From Candidatus Omnitrophota bacterium (GTDB lineage: Bacteria; Omnitrophota; Gorgyraeia; Duberdicusellales; 4484-171), in assembly GCA_021735105.1 (NCBI GenBank), contig JAIPHS010000030.1:1-9175 (forward strand): a stretch of DNA of 9,175 nt, given 5' to 3'. Shown here piece by piece: positions 4,680-9,175 of this stretch (position 1 is the stretch's first letter; every line of letters starts with the position of its first letter). The notes under the pieces were generated by a model. That model was given only the letters and a program-made list of their open reading frames with translations. It searched no databases and was not told where the DNA came from. A program made the position numbers and the translations under genes.

Positions 4680-6590
4680 CTATTGAGATATTCCGGCAAT
4701 TACAAAGGTAATATCGTCAGTTTGAGGCATTTTTTTACTGAATTTGTTCAATTCCTCAATTAACTTTTCTTTTATTTCCTGAGTAGTAAGGCTGCCCCAT
4801 CTTGATAGAAACCACTTCAGCCTTTCTACTTCAAACTCTTCTCCTCTTTTATTGCGAGCTTCGGTTATTCCATCAGTATAAACAATTATTTTATCACCCC
4901 TGTGTATCTTTTCTTGATATAACTCATATTCAGAAGAACTCATAATCCCTAAAGGAAGACCTACTTTAAAATTAATCTCCTCTGTTTTATTTTTAGCTTT
5001 TCTATAACAGACAGGTGGCATATGTCCTGCTGATGCAAAACTAATGGCTTTTTTATTAAAATCAAAAATAAGATAAGTTGCTGTAATAAATTTACCCTTT
5101 AAGGTCTTAGCAAGTTCTTTATTTAGTTCTGTTAAGACTTTATCAGGACTATCACTTGCTTTAGCTAAAATTCTAAAAACACTTATAGTCTGGGCCATGA
5201 TCAAAGAAGCTGAAGCCCCTTTCCCAGATACATCAGCTAAAAAAACTCCCAATTTATTTTTATCTAACTTTACGATATCGTATAAATCTCCGGCAACAAA
5301 TTTTGCCGGTTTCATATAACAACTTAAATTTAGGCCTGAAATATCTTTAATCTCTTTAGGCAGAAAACTTTCTTGAATTTTTTGGGCAATATCCAATTCT
5401 TTTTCTAAAATTTCTTTATTTTTTTTCTTTTTTAAAAATTTAAAAATTACCCCGCCAATATAAACCAAAACAATAATCTTAAAAGGCAAAAAAGAATCTA
5501 TCCAAAGATTAACAAAAGAAAAAAGACATAATGCAGTTAAGAAAAATAGTATTGCCAAACCTAAACTTAGGAAAAGTGACTTAACTGGCGGTAATCTTGT
5601 GACCGTTATAAAAATTAAAACAAAAATCAAAATCGCTATCACTAAATTCAGGAAAGAGGAAGCTTCTTGAATAAAATCTTTATTTAGCAAGCTATTATAT
5701 ACAGAGGCTTGTAAACCAAGCATCGGATAACTTTCCTCTAAAGGAATTGGTTTTAAATCAGTAGTCCCGGCAGCAGTTAAACCTACAAAACAAACTTTTC
5801 CTTTTAATTTAGATAAATCTATCTTTGCTTCTTTTCCTTGTTGTATATTGCGATAAGCTTTTAAAATACCTAGGTAAGAAAAATGAGGAAATGCCTTTTT
5901 CCAGCGATTGGGAAAATTAACAAAGAAAGCGCTTTTTGATACAGGAATCTTAAAGTCATCAATAGTTACTTTTCTGTTTCTAAACTTTACCTCATTTAAA
6001 TTCAGATCTAGCTTATCGGCTGCGGCTTTTAAAGCTAGGTGGGGGAAAAGTTTATTTTTGAATTTTACAAAAAGAGGGATTCTTCTAATTTTTCCATCGG
6101 GATCAACAAAAACATTAATATGACCGATACCGGTAGCTGACTTTTTTATATCTGATTGAACATCAACTATCTTTTTTTCTGCAGTAACTACTTTTTTATT
6201 TTTAAATTGTTTATTTAAATGAAAAGCTAATGGCAAATAAACTTTTTCATCTTTAATCGCTTCAGATAAAGCTTGGTCATAAAATGTCGCTTCAGAAAAA
6301 ATAATATCAAAGACAACAGTTTCTGCTCCTGCTTCGCCTAGCACTTCAAGCAAGCTTGCATGGAAATCGCGAGGAAGAGGCCAAGCAGCCAACTGATTTA
6401 AAGTTTGATCACTAATTTCAATAATTACAATATCTTTAGATACAGCTGGCTTGGGACGTAACTTAAAATAAAGATCATAGAAAAATAAATCAAAACTAGA
6501 AAAAATATTAGTCAGAGAAAGAATAACTATAAGTAAAAGTAGGAAGAAAAAACACCAAACTTTAGGTGAGATTTTTTTTAACAAGTTCAT
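4680..6590 (-). CDS. CHASE2 sensor with SpoIIE/PP2C serine phosphatase
   Basis: 636 residues. TM1 (about 11-30) is followed by a periplasmic CHASE2 domain (about 33-308) with family stretches WPLPRDFHASLLEVL (70-84), GHINVFVDPDGKIRRIPL (156-173) and FVGLTAAGTTDLKPIPL (268-284). Three further TM helices (about 313-332, 338-360, 367-386) lead to a short coiled linker (ELDIAQKIQESFLP, 398-411) and a SpoIIE-type PP2C domain (about 415-635). Metal-binding acidic motifs are present: AGDLYD (433-438), ADVSGKG (452-458), YTDGITEARN (571-580) and QTDDITFV (623-630), so the enzyme is probably active. Relatives dephosphorylate STAS anti-sigma antagonists in partner switching, but none is encoded in this window. 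It starts 3 nt after the barrel gene without a clear ribosome binding site, implying coupled translation. The signal detected by CHASE2 is unknown. Confidence 0.93.
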   Translation of the reverse strand: MNLLKKISPKVWCFFFLLLLIVILSLTNIFSSFDLFFYDLYFKLRPKPAVSKDIVIIEISDQTLNQLAAWPLPRDFHASLLEVLGEAGAETVVFDIIFSEATFYDQALSEAIKDEKVYLPLAFHLNKQFKNKKVVTAEKKIVDVQSDIKKSATGIGHINVFVDPDGKIRRIPLFVKFKNKLFPHLALKAAADKLDLNLNEVKFRNRKVTIDDFKIPVSKSAFFVNFPNRWKKAFPHFSYLGILKAYRNIQQGKEAKIDLSKLKGKVCFVGLTAAGTTDLKPIPLEESYPMLGLQASVYNSLLNKDFIQEASSFLNLVIAILIFVLIFITVTRLPPVKSLFLSLGLAILFFLTALCLFSFVNLWIDSFLPFKIIVLVYIGGVIFKFLKKKKNKEILEKELDIAQKIQESFLPKEIKDISGLNLSCYMKPAKFVAGDLYDIVKLDKNKLGVFLADVSGKGASASLIMAQTISVFRILAKASDSPDKVLTELNKELAKTLKGKFITATYLIFDFNKKAISFASAGHMPPVCYRKAKNKTEEINFKVGLPLGIMSSSEYELYQEKIHRGDKIIVYTDGITEARNKRGEEFEVERLKWFLSRWGSLTTQEIKEKLIEELNKFSKKMPQTDDITFVIAGISQ

Positions 6591-6593
6591 TTT

Positions 6594-7583
6594 TTAGAAG
6601 TAGTAATGCCAACCGCAGCTAATTACGTTCTCATTATATTCATCTAGTGGTTCATTAGATGAATTGTAACGGTAAATATAATCTAGAGATACAGCTGTTT
6701 TTCTATCAAGAAGATAGATAAAACCAGCCCGAGTAGAATAAAAATCATCTTCTTGTTTATAACTCTGATTAGTAACTGTACGAGTTTTGTATTTTTTTCT
6801 TTCATAGCTAAAATCAGCTAAAAGATAGGTTTTATTTGTTGCTTGATAAGTTAAAGATAGCTTTTGATTGTAAGCATTATAATCATAAAAATCAAGGTAA
6901 CGAGCGTTGGAATCATTGCGTAAGAATTTTGTGCGAAAAGAAAGATAAAGACGAGGATTAATATCTATGCCTAGCTGGTAAAAAGCAGCAATTCTGTGGT
7001 CAAGGCGTTCAGTGTTTTCTCGGGTTGATATATCATCACCTAGAGTATTTTGAGATATATAATCTTTACTTCCACCCTCAAATTGTACCTTATACTTAAA
7101 TTTTCCTAAATCTTTTCTAAAATAAATAAACCCTTTATGAATTAGAAAATCACCATCTTTGTTTTTAGGATAGTAAAGATAGCCTAAATCATAACCAATC
7201 CCTAGGCTACAAAGAGAAAATGTTTTATCTAATCCTAGGCGAAGATGATTAAGCAAACTGCTGATATCAGTAACCTCATTATAATTAATATAGTCAAAGT
7301 CATAATCAAGATTAAACTCTAAATCAGCCGATAATTTTTGATCGTAATCAAAAGAGTAGAGAAACTCCTCAAACATATCACCCTTTCTTTGATTCGATAA
7401 TTTTACATTGGTATCATAACCAGAAAAAATTGCTATTTTTTGAGATATATTCGGTTCAAAGGTATAATTTTCTACTTGTGGCCTTTCTAGTTTTACCGCT
7501 TCTTTTTCCTCAGTAACTTGGGCAAAAGAAATACTGCATATGAAAATTGATAAAATAAACCAAAAAAATGTTTTATATTTCAT
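6594..7583 (-). CDS. predicted outer-membrane beta-barrel protein
   Basis: 329 residues with a signal peptide (1-21, ending ISFA before QV). The mature protein is a run of alternating, aromatic-rich amphipathic strands (for example LYLSFRTKFL, KLSLTYQAT, TYLLADFSYERKKY, AVSLDYIYRYN) and ends in GWHYYF, with the C-terminal Phe recognised by the BAM machinery. By eye it could hold about 14-16 strands. No named family is recognised. It lies between the FecR-domain gene (25-nt gap) and the CHASE2-phosphatase gene (3-nt gap), so it is likely part of the same system, perhaps as pore or signal receiver. The ribosome binding site is weak, with AAAGGAAA about 20 nt upstream of the ATG. The outer-membrane location is well supported; the function is unknown. 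Confidence 0.8.
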   Translation of the reverse strand: MKYKTFFWFILSIFICSISFAQVTEEKEAVKLERPQVENYTFEPNISQKIAIFSGYDTNVKLSNQRKGDMFEEFLYSFDYDQKLSADLEFNLDYDFDYINYNEVTDISSLLNHLRLGLDKTFSLCSLGIGYDLGYLYYPKNKDGDFLIHKGFIYFRKDLGKFKYKVQFEGGSKDYISQNTLGDDISTRENTERLDHRIAAFYQLGIDINPRLYLSFRTKFLRNDSNARYLDFYDYNAYNQKLSLTYQATNKTYLLADFSYERKKYKTRTVTNQSYKQEDDFYSTRAGFIYLLDRKTAVSLDYIYRYNSSNEPLDEYNENVISCGWHYYF

Positions 7584-7608
7584 AATTACTTTTTTATTAT
7601 TATTTCCT

Positions 7609-8394
7609 TTATTGTTGTCTCCTTTCTATAGTATCATAAACATCATCTGATGTACTACTTTCTGAGCTGCTGTTTCTTTTTTCATCTTGCCTTCTTTTTT
7701 GAAAAAATTCCTCTTGTATTGAGTTACGACCTTCATTTTTTAATCGATCAATTCCTGAATTTCTACTTGGCCTCTGGTGCAAACTTCCTCTTAAATTATT
7801 AATACCCGATATAAACCTATTCCAAATTCGCCAATCATCACCGCTTAAGTTAAAAATATCACCGATTTGTCCAGAAGGGCCTACATTGACTCCTAAACCA
7901 CGGCCTACAATAGGATTACCTGACTTTAACAAACTTTTAACATAAATTTCGCCTTGAAAACACTTAACTATAGTCCCGTCTTCACTGGATTCAACCGAAT
8001 CCCCAGTTCCGCGGACTCCTGCCACAACAACGGGAGTCTTAACCTTAAATTCTCCCAGATCAGCTAAATTATCCACAATACTAAACACCCGGCCCTCTGG
8101 TAAAAAAAGTTCTGCCGGTTTCAGTCGGGTAAGTTTTAGATGTGAATTCTGTTCAATAGTTATCAAATTATCTAATTGTTTATCAAAGGCAAGGGTACAT
8201 GAGGAATCTGCCTTAGTTTTAATTTCCGCTTGTTTCTTAAGATAAGTCCCCATAGTTGCTACTTGCCAACTATCAGTTTCAGTTTTTTTCATCTGGACAC
8301 TACCTTCTAATTTTATAATTTTGGCAGTTTGAGCCCAAACCAAACCTGTAAATAAAAAAGAAAAAACAAATAAAAATCCAAATATTTTCTTCAT
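7609..8394 (-). CDS. secreted FecR-domain protein
   Basis: 261 residues from the ATG at 8394, chosen because GGAGG lies 5 nt upstream; a longer frame to 8451 would run through an inverted repeat and hide the signal peptide. The signal peptide (1-21) ends VWA before QT. Residues about 25-175 match a FecR domain: AKIIKLEGSVQM, a strand-rich middle and the typical FKVKTPVVVAGVRGTGDSV (116-134). Unlike classical FecR anti-sigma regulators it has no cytoplasmic N-terminus and no internal membrane helix, so it is a free periplasmic or surface version. The tail (about 200-261) is charged and low in complexity, rich in Arg, Ser, Glu and Gln. It lies upstream of the barrel and CHASE2-phosphatase genes; FecR and CHASE2 proteins are often encoded together, so a joint signalling role is inferred. 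Confidence 0.87.
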   Translation of the reverse strand: MKKIFGFLFVFSFLFTGLVWAQTAKIIKLEGSVQMKKTETDSWQVATMGTYLKKQAEIKTKADSSCTLAFDKQLDNLITIEQNSHLKLTRLKPAELFLPEGRVFSIVDNLADLGEFKVKTPVVVAGVRGTGDSVESSEDGTIVKCFQGEIYVKSLLKSGNPIVGRGLGVNVGPSGQIGDIFNLSGDDWRIWNRFISGINNLRGSLHQRPSRNSGIDRLKNEGRNSIQEEFFQKRRQDEKRNSSSESSTSDDVYDTIERRQQ

Positions 8395-8412
8395 CCAAAC
8401 CTCCACTTTAAT

Positions 8413-8455
8413 CCTTATGCAACATTTTTGTTTGAACCTGTTTTGTTGCATAAGG
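8413..8455. repeat. 12-bp inverted repeat between mlaD-type and FecR genes
   Basis: CCTTATGCAACA (8413-8424) and TGTTGCATAAGG (8444-8455) are perfect inverted copies around a 19-nt AT-rich centre. The repeat fills the gap between the MlaD-type stop codon (8461) and the FecR ribosome binding site. As RNA it forms a 12-bp stem, possibly a processing or stability element within the operon; as DNA it could be an operator. No U-run follows. Confidence 0.8.
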
Positions 8456-8460
8456 TTTTA

Positions 8461-9063
8461 TTATTTCTTAAACAGTAGTTTCCAGGGATGGCTTTTAATA
8501 TCAGCTGAAAATTCTTCTAAGTTTTGCGAAGTTACTTCTAAATTGCTAATCATTCGGCTAATTTTATCTTGGTTATCTTTTACTGTATAATTTAGATTAG
8601 TAGTCAATTTTTTCACTTCTTCGGTTAAATTATTTACGTTATCAATCAAATCATCCGTATCTACATAAGGCTTGCCTTCTAATCTACTATCAGGTTTCAA
8701 AAAACCTTTACCCGTATGTGAGGTTATTTGAATATATTTTTCACCCATCATCCCCAAAGTCTTAATCGATACTTTAGGATTTATTCTTATTTTTATACCT
8801 TGATCAATGAGAAGTTTCAATAGAATATGAGTTTTGTCTTCTTGAGAAACAACTTTTACCTCTTCAACTTCTCCTACTTCATAGCCATTGAGCATAACCG
8901 GTGCTTTTACATCTAAACCGGCTACTTGATTAAAAGTTACATATAAGTTATAACCTTCTTTTTTAAAGTTTATTTTCCCCGTCTTAAAAGTAATTGCTGC
9001 CAAACCTAAAATACAAATTAAGAAAAATAAACCTACTTTAAACTCATTACCATATTTCTTCAT
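8461..9063 (-). CDS. mlaD: MCE-domain lipid transport protein, MlaD type
   Basis: 200 residues with an N-terminal membrane anchor (about 9-27) and a single MCE domain (about 37-117): YVTFNQVAGLDVKAPVMLNG (41-60), EVGEVEEVKV and LGMMGEKYIQI. A helical tail (135-190) follows, then SHPWKLLFKK, an ending typical of MCE proteins. MlaD forms a hexameric ring in the inner membrane that carries phospholipids between the membranes for the MlaFE ABC transporter. Those partners are not in the window and, if linked, would lie beyond 9175. The ATG at 9063 is chosen because AAGGAG lies 7 nt upstream; a GTG at 9069 is too close to that site. Whether its operon continues into the FecR gene is uncertain because of the inverted repeat between them. 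The MCE call is firm; the Mla symbol is by type. Confidence 0.9.
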   Translation of the reverse strand: MKKYGNEFKVGLFFLICILGLAAITFKTGKINFKKEGYNLYVTFNQVAGLDVKAPVMLNGYEVGEVEEVKVVSQEDKTHILLKLLIDQGIKIRINPKVSIKTLGMMGEKYIQITSHTGKGFLKPDSRLEGKPYVDTDDLIDNVNNLTEEVKKLTTNLNYTVKDNQDKISRMISNLEVTSQNLEEFSADIKSHPWKLLFKK

Positions 9064-9070
9064 GTTCACG

Positions 9071-9076
9071 CTCCTT
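9071..9076 (-). promoter_or_regulatory. ribosome binding site of the MlaD-type gene
   Basis: AAGGAG on the minus strand lies 7 nt before the ATG at 9063 and only 1 nt before the alternative GTG at 9069, which settles the start. Confidence 0.8.
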
Positions 9077-9097
9077 ACATATTATTAAATTCTAATA

Positions 9098-9150
9098 TAC
9101 AAACTACAAATTACAAACAATATACAATTTCAAATACCAAAATTACAAAC
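9098..9150. repeat. heptamer tandem repeat (TACAAAC)
   Basis: TACAAAC, TACAAAT and TACAAAC lie at 9098, 9105 and 9112 with an exact 7-nt period, followed by decayed copies TACAATT (9123) and TACAAAC (9144). It is in the region upstream of the MlaD-type gene. The rest of 9070-9175 is AT-rich without a recognisable gene. Confidence 0.7.
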
Positions 9151-9175
9151 AAAATATAAATGTTTTGGCAATTGT

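Noticed and set aside
5908..6123. Plus-strand reading frame of 71 codons
   Set aside because: It is antisense to the CHASE2 domain and has no independent support.
8395..8451. N-terminal extension of the FecR protein to an ATG at 8451
   Set aside because: It would be encoded by an inverted repeat and place 19 charged or Cys-rich residues before a good signal peptide, while the ATG at 8394 has a proper ribosome binding site.
9077..9175. Promoter for the MlaD-type gene
   Set aside because: Several TATATT and TAATAA-like words occur, but the region is so AT-rich and repetitive that no -35/-10 pair stands out.

Overview
The window is about 9.2 kb of AT-rich DNA in which every gene lies on the minus strand, so transcription runs from high to low coordinates. 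Signal peptides, an MCE/MlaD protein, a beta-barrel ending in aromatic residues, a CsgG-type periplasmic protein and a lipoprotein all indicate a diderm (Gram-negative type) bacterium. The low GC content and the mix of genes would suit an uncultivated lineage such as Omnitrophota or Elusimicrobiota. That placement is an impression and cannot be proven from the sequence.

Region 1 (about 9063 down to 4680) is an envelope operon. In transcription order it encodes an MCE-domain lipid-transport protein (MlaD type), a secreted FecR-domain protein, a predicted outer-membrane beta-barrel, and an inner-membrane protein joining a periplasmic CHASE2 sensor to a cytoplasmic SpoIIE/PP2C serine phosphatase. 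The barrel gene stops 3 nt before the phosphatase gene starts. The operon ends in a 9-bp hairpin followed by a four-tract G-quadruplex motif on the transcript strand. The best idea I can offer is an envelope-to-cytoplasm signalling module in which FecR, barrel and CHASE2 proteins report to a phosphatase.

Region 2 (4616 to 3588) is a CsgG/FlgT-like periplasmic protein gene with its own good-looking promoter and ribosome binding site.

Region 3 (about 3545 down to 1, running off the window edge) looks like a second operon. It starts with a leader carrying alternative hairpins, followed by a 62-residue lipoprotein, a PNPOx-like flavin split-barrel protein, a rubrerythrin-VIT1 fusion (MbfA-type iron/manganese transporter) and two consecutive CNNM/CorC-type membrane proteins, the last cut by the window edge. 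The tight spacing (2-nt gap, then a TAATG stop-start overlap) suggests a metal/ion homeostasis cassette.

The intergenic DNA is unusual. Four spacers hold short degenerate tandem repeats with a period of about 7 nt, but the repeated word differs in each. Several spacers also hold perfect inverted repeats of 9-12 bp arms. All coding sequences appear intact, and I see no RNA genes, transposase genes or CRISPR arrays. No gene-free stretch exceeds 300 bases.
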